A stretch of 64,000 nucleotides of DNA from an uncultured Anaerolineae bacterium (GCA_905479495.1 CAJQMR010000016.1:186001-250000); one strand, 5' to 3'. Counted from the stretch's first letter, positions 37,354-46,942 are shown. Numbers and translations: made by a program. The notes: generated by a model not told the origin, from the sequence alone.

Positions 37354-40023
37354 ATGACTGACCCCCTTATCCGCACCAAGCTGTGCCTGCCTTTCACCCG
37401 ACAAGAACTGGTCCCCCGCTGTCAACTCCAGGAGCGAATTGCCCAAGGGTTGCAGGGTCCGCTTACTCTGGTAATCGCCCCTGCTGGGTTTGGCAAGACT
37501 ACCTTGGTTGCATCTTGTTTTACCGATTCTGGCTTCCCCATCGCCTGGCTTTCGCTTGATAAAGATGACAATCGAGACGGCCGTTTCCTAAACTATCTCA
37601 TCGCCGCCTTGCAACAAGCCGATCCAACGATTGGCAGTGAGGCAGCACAATTGCTGACAGCCTCCCGTCAGCTGCCTCCCGAGCTGGTACTCACGAGTCT
37701 CATCAACGAGCTGGACGAAGGCACCCAAGAAATCGCCCTCGTGTTGGACGATTACCACGTCATCAACAGCCAAAGCGCGCATACGGCCGTCACCTTTTTG
37801 CTTGAACATTGCCCCCAAACGCTTCATCTGGTGATCATGAGCCGCTCTGACCCTCCACTGCCCTTGACCCGCCTGCGGGCACGAGGCCAGCTGACTGAGC
37901 TTCGCGCCGCCGATCTCAGCTTTACCGAGGCGGAAGCCGCCCAATTTCTAAACGATGTCATGGGTCTTCACCTGGGTGCTCCATCAATTGCCAGGCTGGC
38001 TGAGCGAACTGAGGGTTGGATTGCCGGCTTGCAGATGGCCGCCCTTTCCATGCGTGATCATAAAGACACACACCGGTTCATCGAAAGCTTCTCCGGCACA
38101 AACCGTCACATTCTGGACTACCTGCTGGAAGAGGTTCTGGCACGCGAGACAGAAGAGATACAAACTTTTCTACTTCAAACTGCAATCCTAACCCGGCTCA
38201 CCGGGCCGCTTTGCGATGCAGTTACTGGGGGTTCTGACAGCCAGAAAATGCTGGAGAGGTTAGAAAAGAGCAGCCTCTTTGTTATGCCCCTGGATGATGA
38301 GCGGCGCTGGTATCGTTATCACCATCTTTTTGCCGACCTGCTGCAAGCCCGACTTCATCAATCGGGGCCAGAAAGGGTAGCGCAACTATTCTCACGCGCT
38401 GCCGCATGGTGTGCGCTTAATGGGCAAATCGCCGAGGCCATAAGCTACGCCCTTGCTGCTAAGGATTTTGACCAGGCCGCCGGTTTGATTGCCCAACAAT
38501 GGGGACAAGCGACAAGCGAAGGGGAGATCGAAACCGTTTGGTCTTGGTTAAAAGCGCTGCCTGAAAACACGATCAAAAACAGCGCGCCGCTGAGCCTTGC
38601 TTACTGTTGGCTGCTCTGGTTCAGAGGAGAGATCGAAACAATCGCCACGCACCTAATGGTTGCAGAGCACATAATGAGTAAACTGAATGTGCCTGAGCCT
38701 GAATTATCCGCGCAACTCGCCGCCTTGCGTGCATTTGTGGCTCGTTATCAAGGTGAGTTTGAAACCGCCATCGCCTGTGGCAAGCAAGCCCTTACCTTAT
38801 TGCCTGAAGATTTACCACCCTCGATCAACGCGCAGCTGCGCTCAATGGTCTTCCTGGCAATGGCAACGGCCTATGATGGCGCAGGCGATCTAGAACAGGC
38901 AGTCGGCGCCTACACTGAAACGATTCGCTGGAGTCGTGTTGGCACAAGTGCCGCCGGAGTCACTGGCATCACCTACCGGTTGGTCGGCGCATTACGACTG
39001 CTGGGGCGCCTACGGGAGGCAAACGAGGCATGTCGTGAAGCGCTGGCTTTCATTGAAGCGAAAGGGATGACTCGCCTGCCAGCAGCCGGAATTTTACACC
39101 TGGCGCTGAGCGAGGTGCTGGTGGAGCAAAACGATCTCGCGGCAGCGGAGACACACCTGGCACAAGGCATCGAGCTAGGCAAGTGGAGCGGCCGTCTTGA
39201 TGCAGCCAAGAATGCGGTTCATGCGCAAGCCCGACTGAAGCTGGCTTTTGATGATGTCGACGGGGCGCTAACGGCCGTTCAAGAAGCAATCACAGCTCTC
39301 AGCCAGCCCCCTTCCCCGCTGGCCAAGGCCGAGCTGCTAGCGCTCAAGGCCAAGGTACTGCTCCGGCAAGGTGCCACAACCGAAGCGGCTCAGTGCGCCA
39401 AGGAAGCAGTCTACCTGGCCGGCAATGACCAAGGCCAAACCGGGCAGATGACAGCCCTCGCCGCGTGCCGGGTGCAGCTTGCTCAAAGCAAGCCCGAGGA
39501 AGCCATCACCCGGCTGACACAATCTATAGTTACCGCCGAGGAAAACGGCCGTTTAGGCTTAGCCCTTGAGTTGTACATCCTGCGAAGTCTGGCACTGGCC
39601 AGACATGGCAATAGACAAAAAGCAGCAGCCGATCTAGAGGGCGCCCTTATCCTGGCAGCACCTGAAGGGTACGTACGGATATTCCTGGATGAGGGTCAAC
39701 CTATGCAGATGCTGCTGGCACAATGGCTGGCCCAGGCTAACAGGGGGCACTTGCGAGACTACGCCAGCCATTTGCTTTCCCAATTTGAGACCTTCTCAGA
39801 AAAAGATGGCCTGACCGGCGACCCGGTTGAGCCGTTAAGCCCACGAGAACTAGAAGTTCTCCAAATCATGGCTGTAGGCAAAACCAATAAGCAGATCGCC
39901 CAACAACTCGTGGTAGCAAAAGGCACTGTCAAAGCGCATACCGCCAATATTTATCGCAAACTGGACGTGGCCAACCGGACTGAAGCCGTGGCACGAGCCA
40001 GAGAGCTTGGTCTCCTCCCCTAA
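37354..40023 (+). CDS. LuxR-family ATP-dependent regulator (MalT-like, STAND)
   Basis: This 889-residue protein has the MalT-type STAND NTPase: IRTKLCLPFTRQELVPR at the start, Walker A IAPAGFGKTTL (about residues 43-53), and Walker B EIALVLDDYHVI (about 125-136) followed by an ARGQLTELRAADLSFTEAEA segment. Helical TPR-like repeats occupy about 345-790. A LuxR helix-turn-helix closes it (LSPRELEVLQIMAVGKTNKQIAQQLVVAK, about 828-856; KLDVANRTEAV). Such regulators bind ATP and a small inducer, multimerise and activate transcription; the inducer is unknown. The start lacks a Shine-Dalgarno but has TATGTA 6 nt before the ATG. Confidence 0.9.
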   Translation: MTDPLIRTKLCLPFTRQELVPRCQLQERIAQGLQGPLTLVIAPAGFGKTTLVASCFTDSGFPIAWLSLDKDDNRDGRFLNYLIAALQQADPTIGSEAAQLLTASRQLPPELVLTSLINELDEGTQEIALVLDDYHVINSQSAHTAVTFLLEHCPQTLHLVIMSRSDPPLPLTRLRARGQLTELRAADLSFTEAEAAQFLNDVMGLHLGAPSIARLAERTEGWIAGLQMAALSMRDHKDTHRFIESFSGTNRHILDYLLEEVLARETEEIQTFLLQTAILTRLTGPLCDAVTGGSDSQKMLERLEKSSLFVMPLDDERRWYRYHHLFADLLQARLHQSGPERVAQLFSRAAAWCALNGQIAEAISYALAAKDFDQAAGLIAQQWGQATSEGEIETVWSWLKALPENTIKNSAPLSLAYCWLLWFRGEIETIATHLMVAEHIMSKLNVPEPELSAQLAALRAFVARYQGEFETAIACGKQALTLLPEDLPPSINAQLRSMVFLAMATAYDGAGDLEQAVGAYTETIRWSRVGTSAAGVTGITYRLVGALRLLGRLREANEACREALAFIEAKGMTRLPAAGILHLALSEVLVEQNDLAAAETHLAQGIELGKWSGRLDAAKNAVHAQARLKLAFDDVDGALTAVQEAITALSQPPSPLAKAELLALKAKVLLRQGATTEAAQCAKEAVYLAGNDQGQTGQMTALAACRVQLAQSKPEEAITRLTQSIVTAEENGRLGLALELYILRSLALARHGNRQKAAADLEGALILAAPEGYVRIFLDEGQPMQMLLAQWLAQANRGHLRDYASHLLSQFETFSEKDGLTGDPVEPLSPRELEVLQIMAVGKTNKQIAQQLVVAKGTVKAHTANIYRKLDVANRTEAVARARELGLLP

Positions 40024-40133
40024 TCTCGGACAACCTCTAAAACCTAAAATAAACCCCCAATTATTCCCTTTGGCAGATGTGGGTCTCCTCGCCGCGCGCT
40101 AAATTGTAACCAGATACAAATAAGGAGAACCAC

Positions 40134-40379
40134 ATGGCAGAACAGGTTGAGATCAAAATCAAAGGGTATTTGGATCAGCGATGGTCGGATTGGTTTGCTG
40201 GCTTAGAGCTGACACACCTAGCAGAAAACGCGACGCTGCTTGCCGGTCCGCTGCCTGACCAGGCCGCCCTTCACGGACTGCTCGAACGCATCCGCGATCT
40301 CAATCTGAAATTGATCTCAGTGACGTGCGGCAATCCACTTCCCCAGGATTCCAATAAGGAAATTGACAAAAGAAGTTAG
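40134..40379 (+). CDS. Small conserved-type protein of unknown function
   Basis: This 81-residue protein begins MAEQVEIKIKGYLDQRWSDW and contains PLPDQAALHGLLERIRDLNL. Strands followed by a helix suggest a compact alpha/beta fold. I recall similar small proteins (LDQRWSDWF...PDQAALHGLL) in Actinobacteria and Chloroflexi without assigned function. AAGGAGA precedes ATG by 7 nt, so translation is credible. It follows the regulator by 110 bp and is followed by the CPBP protease after 36 bp, suggesting one transcript. Confidence 0.75.
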   Translation: MAEQVEIKIKGYLDQRWSDWFAGLELTHLAENATLLAGPLPDQAALHGLLERIRDLNLKLISVTCGNPLPQDSNKEIDKRS

Positions 40380-40415
40380 CTTTCGTTTTGTTTTAAAAGC
40401 AACAAGGAGAATCTC

Positions 40416-41276
40416 GTGAAAAAGATAAATGATTTTATTAAGAAGCACGCTATTCCAACCTATTTTTCCCTGACGTTTGCGCTCACATGGGGCTGCATGG
40501 CCATGATCCTCGGGCCGGGAAGCTTCCCGATTACTGCGGAACAATTTGAGACAGCAGGACCATTTGTGTATTTGGCGATGCTTGTTGGCCCCAGTGTAGC
40601 CGGCATCTTGTTGGTTGGCCTCGTCAATGGCAAAGTCGGACTTCGCGAGCTGCTGGCGCGCTTGCTCAGATGGCGGGTTGGCACTCGTTGGTATGTGGTA
40701 GCCCTCCTCACCGCGCCGTTTCTGGCGACAGTGATACTCCTGACTCTCTCCCTGTTTTCCCCTGAGTTCCTCCCCGCCCTGGTTACATCCAGCGATAAGC
40801 CAGCCCTCCTGCTGTCTGGGATTGGTGCAGGGCTTATCGTCGGCCTTTTCGAAGAACTTGGTTGGACAGGGTTTGCCGTGCCCCAGCTGCGGCGACGTTA
40901 TGGTGTCCTCAAGACCGGGATCATTGTGGGCCTGCTGTGGGGTGCGTGGCACTTCATTGTGTTCTGGGAGAGCGACAGCTTTTATGGCGCATTCCCGCTG
41001 GCCCTCTTGCTCGCCCGCCTGATTGCCTGGCTGCCACCCTATCGGATACTCATGGTGTGGGTTTACGGCCGTACCCAAAGCCTGTTCATAGCAATCCTCA
41101 TGCATGCAAGTCTCGTGGTCAGCCTGAATAGCATCGTGCCTCTGGCGCTATCAGGAACAGCCCTCTTGACCTGGCTAATTGTATGGGCCGTTGCGCTGTG
41201 GGGCATCGTTGCCGTGGTCGCCAGGAGCAATAGCAGCCAGTTCTCGCGGCAGCCACTCCCGAAACAGGCAGTCTAA
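40416..41276 (+). CDS. CPBP-family intramembrane glutamic endopeptidase
   Basis: This 286-residue protein with about eight hydrophobic segments contains the CPBP (Abi, Rce1-like) motifs: FEELGWTGF with the catalytic Glu pair (about residue 148), VGLLWGAWHFIVFW (His about 180) and a late ILMHASLV (about 228). The family includes prenyl-protein proteases and bacteriocin self-immunity proteins. Start is GTG 40416 with AAGGAG 6 nt upstream. It lies between a small unknown gene and a Cys-containing small gene. Substrate unknown. Confidence 0.87.
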   Translation: MKKINDFIKKHAIPTYFSLTFALTWGCMAMILGPGSFPITAEQFETAGPFVYLAMLVGPSVAGILLVGLVNGKVGLRELLARLLRWRVGTRWYVVALLTAPFLATVILLTLSLFSPEFLPALVTSSDKPALLLSGIGAGLIVGLFEELGWTGFAVPQLRRRYGVLKTGIIVGLLWGAWHFIVFWESDSFYGAFPLALLLARLIAWLPPYRILMVWVYGRTQSLFIAILMHASLVVSLNSIVPLALSGTALLTWLIVWAVALWGIVAVVARSNSSQFSRQPLPKQAV

Positions 41277-41370
41277 AATCATCATTTCATTCCCCAGAAA
41301 CCGTATTTAGACCATTGAAGTCTCCGGGAAAATTTATAAACCTGAGCTGACAAATTAATAAGGAAAAATC

Positions 41371-41562
41371 ATGAAAACCAACCCCATACCATCCTCTGAA
41401 AAGAACTTCGATTGTGAAACATGTCCAATGCGCCAAAAGGCTGAAAACAATCCAAAATCCTTCATGGCACGTCTGTGGCGCTGGCACACCAGCTGGTGTC
41501 CTGGCTGGAAAGCTTATCAAACACACCTGGCTGAACAAGCCCAACGACAACAAGGAAGTTAA
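41371..41562 (+). CDS. Small cysteine-motif protein
   Basis: This 63-residue protein contains FDCETCPMRQKAENN (CxxC at about 15-18) and WHTSWCPGWKAYQTHL (Cys about 43). The three Cys and a His could bind zinc or a metal cluster. AAGGAAAAATC precedes ATG. It ends 6 bp before the deazaflavin-type oxidoreductase gene, so it may be a partner or accessory of it. I do not recognise a named family. Confidence 0.65.
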   Translation: MKTNPIPSSEKNFDCETCPMRQKAENNPKSFMARLWRWHTSWCPGWKAYQTHLAEQAQRQQGS

Positions 41563-41568
41563 GTAAAA

Positions 41569-42042
41569 ATGTCCGATTCTCCATCTATTCCACCAATTGT
41601 TAATCGTCTCATGACATTCGTCTTACGCTCACCATTGCATGGCATAGTTAGCAAAAATTTCTTACTCATCACCTTCACCGGGCGCAAAAGTGGGAAAATT
41701 TATACAACGCCGGTCAGCTACTCTCAAGATGGTGACCGGGTCACCATCTTTACGCATGCAAACTGGTGGAGAAACCTGCAACACGAAGCACCCCTGACTT
41801 TACGCCTGCGCGGGCAGGAAATCCAGGGGTTGGCGGAGTCAATCGCTGAGGACAAGCAAGCCATTGCCGCCGGGCTGATGGCACATTTACAGAAAGCACC
41901 ACATGACGCCAAGTTCTACAATGTAACATTCAATAATCATGGACTCCCAAGAATAGAAGAAGTGGAGAAAGCGGTTCAGACCGTGACAATGATCCAGGTT
42001 CAACTCTTTGCTGGACCCCATCAAGGCACGGCCACATCATAA
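41569..42042 (+). CDS. Deazaflavin (F420)-dependent nitroreductase family protein (DUF385/Ddn-like)
   Basis: This 157-residue protein has the split-barrel Ddn/DUF385 pattern: FLLITFTGRKSGKIYTTPVSY (about residues 31-51), VTIFTHANWWRNLQHEAPLTLRL (about 60-82) and a C-terminal VQLFAGPHQG. Family members use F420H2 (some bind heme or FAD) to reduce quinones, nitro compounds or other substrates. This is indirect evidence that the organism makes F420. It is preceded by the Cys-motif gene with 6 bp between. Confidence 0.85.
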   Translation: MSDSPSIPPIVNRLMTFVLRSPLHGIVSKNFLLITFTGRKSGKIYTTPVSYSQDGDRVTIFTHANWWRNLQHEAPLTLRLRGQEIQGLAESIAEDKQAIAAGLMAHLQKAPHDAKFYNVTFNNHGLPRIEEVEKAVQTVTMIQVQLFAGPHQGTATS

Positions 42043-42101
42043 AATCGAAGATGCCATCATGAAAAACATCTCCCCAAACAAACGTATGCTAAAATGTACC
42101 C

Positions 42102-45100
42102 GTGATGCGCATCTACCTTGCTTTGCTTGGCCCATTTGAAATTCGCCCTATCGCCAGCACCGCCACACAGCCCACCTTAAACCGCAAAACGCGGGCGATT
42201 CTGGCTTACCTGGCAGCCACCGGCGAACCGCAAACGCGTCGGGCCCTGGCCGAGCTTTTCTGCCAGTCTGCCAAAGACCCGGCCGGGTCTTTGCGCTGGC
42301 ACCTCAGCCGCATCCGCCGCGATTTGGACGAAGAGATTCTCGACGTATCGCCCCAAGCAGTTGTTTTTAATACGGCCGTTGCCCACACCGATCTCACCAC
42401 CTTCCAACAAACCCTCATCAACCCCCGAAAGCAGCCAACCGACGTCCTGGCAACGGCCGTTGCCCTGTATCGCGGGCCATTTCTGGACGACCTGACGCTG
42501 CGTGATACAGCCGAATTTGACCTGTGGCTTTTAGGCGAACGGGCCCGCTGCCAGCAGCTTTACGAAAAAGGCGGCGTGGTTCTGGTCAATCGCTACATTC
42601 AGCAGCAGCAGTATGCCGAAGCAATTGAGCTGGGACAACAGCTGTTGCAAACCAATCCCCTCCTGGAAGTTGTGCATACTCAACTGGTCTGGCTCTATGC
42701 CCAAACGGGCCAGCGGGAAAGCGCCCTACGGCAATATGAACAATGCCGAGAATTATTACAGCAAGAACTGGCGGTTAACCCTGCAGGGGAACTGGTAGCC
42801 TTGGGAACGGCCGTACGCCAAAACCAACCGCTTCCACCTCCCCTCACAGAACCTGCTCCAGCGTCTGGGCTGCTGATCGAATCAACAGCCAGAAATGACT
42901 TTGTGGGCCGCAAAGTGGAACTGCAACAGCTGGAAAAAGCGTGGCAAGGCGTGCGGCAGCAGCATGGCACAAGCATCCTCATTGAGGGCGTGGCCGGGGC
43001 GGGAAAAACCAGGCTGGTGCAAGAATTTCTGCCAATGGCATCACCGGCGTATTATGCCTTTCGTGGCAACTGCTACGAATCGACGCGGGCGATCCCCTAC
43101 CAGCCGTGGCTGGCAATCTTGGACGAATGGCGGCAAGCCGTAGCGGCAGCGGAACTGGACCAGTTGGCCCAACCGTGGCAGGCTCAATTGAGTCGGCTCT
43201 TACCCCACGCCTTCCCGGCGGCCAGCAGCGTGGCGGAAAAACAAGAACATCTTTTTCGGGCTGTGGCTGAGCTGCTGGCATTGGGCCGCTCTCCCCGCAT
43301 CCTGCTGCTGGAAGATTTGCAGTGGGCCGACGAAGCCTCTTTGCAGCTGTTTCTATTCATGGCTCAATTCATTCAATCCAGCCAATTACCAGTGCTGCTG
43401 CTAGGCACACTGCGCAGCGAGGAAGCAGCAGACAACCCCGCCTTGCAAACGCTCCTGCAAGATGCCCAACGTGAGGCCCTGATCCAGCGGATAACCTTAC
43501 CACCGCTGGGTGAAGAAGAAGTAAGCACCCTGATTGGGCTGCTGTGGCTGGATGCACCTGAGGTGACTGCCATTGCCAAAATTCGGGGCAGCTTAATGAG
43601 CGCGGCAGGCGGCAATCCCTTGTTTATTATGGAAATATTGCGCGAATTGACCCAAACGGCCGTTCTGCCCACACCCTTGCCCATCCCCCCCAGCCTGCAA
43701 GAATTAACCAACCGCCGTCTGCGGCAGCTCCCAGACAGCAGCCGCCAAGCCATCGAAACATTAGCCGTACTGGAACGACCCACCGATTTTGATCTGATTC
43801 GGCAAGTAAGCGGCCGTTCCGAAGATGAAATCATCATTGCCATTGAACTCGGCCTGCGCTGGCGCTTTTTGGAGGCGCCCCAGACGAATCGGTACGGATT
43901 TAGCCATGATCTCATTGGTGACGCAATCCGTAATCAGTTGAGTCAAATCCGCCGCCAAAGGCTGCACCACCGGGTAGCCGATGCTCTGACCCAGCGCGGA
44001 GCCGATGCGGCCATTTTGGCCCACCACTGGGGTATGGCTGGCAACCCGGCACAGCAGGCTAGATTTGCCCTTCAAGCAGGTGAACATGCCTTGAGTCGGG
44101 CAGCCTTTGGCAACGCGATCAGTCTCTTCCACCAGGTGCTGGATGTCTTGCCCACAGCAGAGCACCAACTACGTTTTCAGGCGATGCTTGGCCTGGTACA
44201 GGCATTGGAAGCAACCAGCAACGTACCAGAACTGGCAGAAAAATTGGAAACGCTGGCCGACCTGGCAGAAAAAACAGGTGCGTTGGCCTGTCGCGCGGAA
44301 TGGGCGCAGCATCAAGCAAAATATCTCCTGATGCAGGGAGAACTATCTGAAGTGGAAACCATCGTTCGGCAGGGGTTGGCGTGGGCTGCTGCGGCTCAGG
44401 CTGCCAGCCTGCAAGCCAGCTTGTTAGAAACCTTGGGCAAAACGTATCGGGATCAGGGAGATTACGACCAGGCTTACGCCCAGGCCAAACACGCTTTGGA
44501 ACTGTACCAAACCGCTAACAACAGCCAGGGGCAGATTGCTGTGTTAAATCTGCTAGGCAATCTCAATGTCCACCGAGGACAGCACCGACAGGCGGTTCAA
44601 GTCCACCGGCAGGCACTGGCATTGTGCCGCCAAGTCACTGATCCCTTTAGCGAGAGCCGCATTCTGGCCTGGCTGGCCGACGCGCTGTGGTATTTAGGTG
44701 ATTATGATGAGGTTCAGCAGGTTGTTAAAGAAGGCTTGGACGTCAGCCGGGAAATTGGCGACAGGGTAGGTGAAATGGTGCAACTGAACAACCTGGCCGG
44801 CCTAGCAATCGTCGAGCAGGATATTAAACAAGCCATCGTCTTCTACCGACAGGCATTGGTCATTGCTGAATCTATGAACGATCCGCGCCGGACGGCCATT
44901 TACTATGGCAATATCGGCGGTGCCTATGTTAGCCTTGGCGACATCGCTGCTGCCCTCGGCTACCTGGATAAAGCAATCGCCATTGCCCAAAAGGCGAAAT
45001 TACCGCGCCAGGAAGCTCATGTGTACTACACGAAGGGTCGCGCCTACCAGGAAGAAGAAAACTTATTGGCAGCGCGAGCAGCTTTTGAGCATTCTTTATC

Positions 45101-45458
45101 TCTGCGGCAGGAGTTGGGTGAACAATTTCGGACCTTTCTGACGTTGATCCAATTGGTAGAGATTTGTGTCCAGCTAACCGACTGGCCAGCAGCCGAAACG
45201 CATCTCGCTTCTGCGCAGCACCTTTATGATGCTTTGCACGACGAGTTTGCTCGTTACAGTCACCAAATGTTTCATTACGTCGCTTTCCTGTTTTACAAAG
45301 GGCAGGCCGACTCGACGGCTGCTGGCCTGCATCTTGAACAAGCCCATCTTGCCCTCCAAGACTGCCTTGATGAGTTGGACAGGCCCACTCGTGAGCAGTT
45401 GAGGGCAACGCCGCAAGCGCAGGCGATTCTGACTGCCATCGCCAACCTCGATAAATAA
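42102..45458 (+). CDS. BTAD/SARP-like transcriptional regulator with AAA ATPase and TPR repeats
   Basis: This protein of about 1118 residues starts with an OmpR-type winged-helix/BTAD unit (MRIYLALLGPFEI; TRRALAELFCQSAKDPAGSL; SLRWHLSRIRRDLDEEI; BTAD repeats to about 240). An AAA_16/STAND ATPase follows with Walker A EGVAGAGKTRL (about 293) and Walker B ILLLEDLQWADEASL (about 402). Tetratricopeptide repeats run from about 640 to the end. AfsR/SARP relatives activate secondary-metabolism or stress genes; the target here is unknown. Start choice is between GTG 42102 and ATG 42105; TAAAAT lies 6 nt upstream of the GTG with no Shine-Dalgarno. Confidence 0.87.
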   Translation: MMRIYLALLGPFEIRPIASTATQPTLNRKTRAILAYLAATGEPQTRRALAELFCQSAKDPAGSLRWHLSRIRRDLDEEILDVSPQAVVFNTAVAHTDLTTFQQTLINPRKQPTDVLATAVALYRGPFLDDLTLRDTAEFDLWLLGERARCQQLYEKGGVVLVNRYIQQQQYAEAIELGQQLLQTNPLLEVVHTQLVWLYAQTGQRESALRQYEQCRELLQQELAVNPAGELVALGTAVRQNQPLPPPLTEPAPASGLLIESTARNDFVGRKVELQQLEKAWQGVRQQHGTSILIEGVAGAGKTRLVQEFLPMASPAYYAFRGNCYESTRAIPYQPWLAILDEWRQAVAAAELDQLAQPWQAQLSRLLPHAFPAASSVAEKQEHLFRAVAELLALGRSPRILLLEDLQWADEASLQLFLFMAQFIQSSQLPVLLLGTLRSEEAADNPALQTLLQDAQREALIQRITLPPLGEEEVSTLIGLLWLDAPEVTAIAKIRGSLMSAAGGNPLFIMEILRELTQTAVLPTPLPIPPSLQELTNRRLRQLPDSSRQAIETLAVLERPTDFDLIRQVSGRSEDEIIIAIELGLRWRFLEAPQTNRYGFSHDLIGDAIRNQLSQIRRQRLHHRVADALTQRGADAAILAHHWGMAGNPAQQARFALQAGEHALSRAAFGNAISLFHQVLDVLPTAEHQLRFQAMLGLVQALEATSNVPELAEKLETLADLAEKTGALACRAEWAQHQAKYLLMQGELSEVETIVRQGLAWAAAAQAASLQASLLETLGKTYRDQGDYDQAYAQAKHALELYQTANNSQGQIAVLNLLGNLNVHRGQHRQAVQVHRQALALCRQVTDPFSESRILAWLADALWYLGDYDEVQQVVKEGLDVSREIGDRVGEMVQLNNLAGLAIVEQDIKQAIVFYRQALVIAESMNDPRRTAIYYGNIGGAYVSLGDIAAALGYLDKAIAIAQKAKLPRQEAHVYYTKGRAYQEEENLLAARAAFEHSLSLRQELGEQFRTFLTLIQLVEICVQLTDWPAAETHLASAQHLYDALHDEFARYSHQMFHYVAFLFYKGQADSTAAGLHLEQAHLALQDCLDELDRPTREQLRATPQAQAILTAIANLDK

Positions 45459-45577
45459 GATATTCGTTCCATAAATAGAGACATTTTCCCCCATAAATTC
45501 CAAACCCACACGCTAATCCACACGCCCCTCATTTACTCTGGAAAAACAACAAATATTGAGGCTTTTGAGGCTATTAT

Positions 45578-45609
45578 CTCTGCGCCTCTGCGCCTCCGCG
45601 CCTCTGCGC
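45578..45609. repeat. Four tandem 8-bp units CTCTGCGC
   Basis: CTCTGCGC occurs at 45578, 45586 and 45602, with CTCCGCGC at 45594. It looks like one arm of the word-based inverted repeats of this window without its partner. It lies just upstream of a ribosome site and the 59-codon ORF. Confidence 0.85.
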
Positions 45610-45632
45610 TAATTTCATAAGGAGTAAAAATC

Positions 45633-45812
45633 ATGTCCAAATCCCCGGCGGCTCTTTCTGGGCCATTGTTTTTCTGGCGTCGGCAACGGCCGTCGCCAAA
45701 CGGCAAAACCCAACCTGCTCCAGCTAAAGATTTGAAACGTAACGGCCGTTCCCCATTCAGGCTCTCTTTCCTCAGAACCAAACAGTCAAACAAAAACGGG
45801 AAACATCCATGA
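45633..45812 (+). CDS. 59-residue basic small ORF coupled to the secreted-repeat gene
   Basis: ATG 45633 has AAGGAG at an 8-nt spacing, better than most starts nearby. It runs 59 codons to TGA 45810-45812, which overlaps the ATG of the next gene as ATGA. The product (MSKSPAALSGPLFFWRRQRP...) is strongly basic. Two ACGGCCGT palindromes supply its RPS and NGR residues. It may be a translated leader coupling expression of the secreted protein, or a real small basic protein. The downstream ATG has only a weak site of its own. Confidence 0.5.
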   Translation: MSKSPAALSGPLFFWRRQRPSPNGKTQPAPAKDLKRNGRSPFRLSFLRTKQSNKNGKHP

Positions 45813-46942
45813 ATCAACCCGCAGCACGAGGTCGCTATCTCGGTCTGGCACTGGCCGCCGCGTTTGTATTCACCGCCAGCCTGTTGTTTGGTTTGGGACA
45901 AGCACAGGCGGCTCCCACCGCGACGCAGCAGTTTGCTATCAGCATTGGCGACACCGTTTCAGATGGCGTCCCAACCGCTGGTGCGGGTAATCTTGAAGAA
46001 GCCGGGGGAATAGACATCTACACCTTTGCCGCTGCGGGCGAGGAAGTCATCTTTAACTGGGTCTCAGGCAGCAACGTGCAGATTGGCTGGCAGTTGCAAG
46101 CACCTGACGGTACGATGCTGTTCAACTCCGTTTTGCGGGATTGGCAGGTTGTTTTGTCGCAGACAGGTGTTTACACCCTCACAGTAGACGGCAACAGCAG
46201 TAGTAGTTTTGGCCTGTACGCATTTGAGCTGCTAGAGACGCCTCCTCCCCAGCAATTTGTCATCAACATTGGCGATACGGTTTCTGATGGATTTCCAGCC
46301 TCCGGCGCAGGCAATCTTGAAGCACCCGGCGCTGTAGACATTTTTACCTTTTCGGCTGTCGCCAATCAGGAACTCATCTTCAATTGGCTTTCAGGCAGCA
46401 ATGTGCAAATTGGTTGGCAACTGGAAGCTCCTGATAGCACGGTGCTGTTCGACTCTGTGTTACGAGATTGGCAGCTCGTGTTGCCCCAAACAGGAGTGTA
46501 CACCCTTACCGCGAACGGCAATGCACTTGATAGTGTGGGACTGTATTCTTTCCAGCTGCTGGAAGTAACGGCCGTACCGCAACAATTTACCATCAGCTTT
46601 GGCGATACGATCTCTGAAGGTATACCCGCTCCAGGTGCGGGCAACATCGAGACTCCTGGGGCAATAGATATTTACACTTTTGATGCGCAAGCCGGGCAGA
46701 CGGCCGTTTTTGATTGGCTCACCGGTAACAATACGATGATTAGGTGGCAATTACAGGCACCTAACAACACAGTGCTGTTTGACAACTTCTTGTTGGATCA
46801 ACAGGTCACCCTGGCCCAAACGGGCAGCTATACCCTCACAGTTCGAGGAGCTGATATTGATGACTTTGGCACGTATTCATTTGCCCTGCTGGAAGACACC
46901 ACGGTGCAATGGCGCACCTTTTTGCCCTTGGTGATTCGGTAA
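45809..46942 (+). CDS. Secreted protein with three PPC-like beta repeats and FLPLVIR tail
   Basis: This 377-residue protein has a signal peptide ending near AQAA (about 35). Three repeats of roughly 108 residues follow, each starting QQF-x-I-x-IGDTVSDG or a close variant, with DIYTF and QTGVYTLT segments. They resemble bacterial pre-peptidase C-terminal (PPC) beta-sandwich domains. The protein ends WRTFLPLVIR, a short hydrophobic C-terminal tail like those I associate with secreted Chloroflexi proteins. There is no enzymatic domain, so it may bind glycans or proteins or serve as a surface layer component. It is translationally coupled to the small ORF upstream. Confidence 0.78.
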   Translation: MNQPAARGRYLGLALAAAFVFTASLLFGLGQAQAAPTATQQFAISIGDTVSDGVPTAGAGNLEEAGGIDIYTFAAAGEEVIFNWVSGSNVQIGWQLQAPDGTMLFNSVLRDWQVVLSQTGVYTLTVDGNSSSSFGLYAFELLETPPPQQFVINIGDTVSDGFPASGAGNLEAPGAVDIFTFSAVANQELIFNWLSGSNVQIGWQLEAPDSTVLFDSVLRDWQLVLPQTGVYTLTANGNALDSVGLYSFQLLEVTAVPQQFTISFGDTISEGIPAPGAGNIETPGAIDIYTFDAQAGQTAVFDWLTGNNTMIRWQLQAPNNTVLFDNFLLDQQVTLAQTGSYTLTVRGADIDDFGTYSFALLEDTTVQWRTFLPLVIR

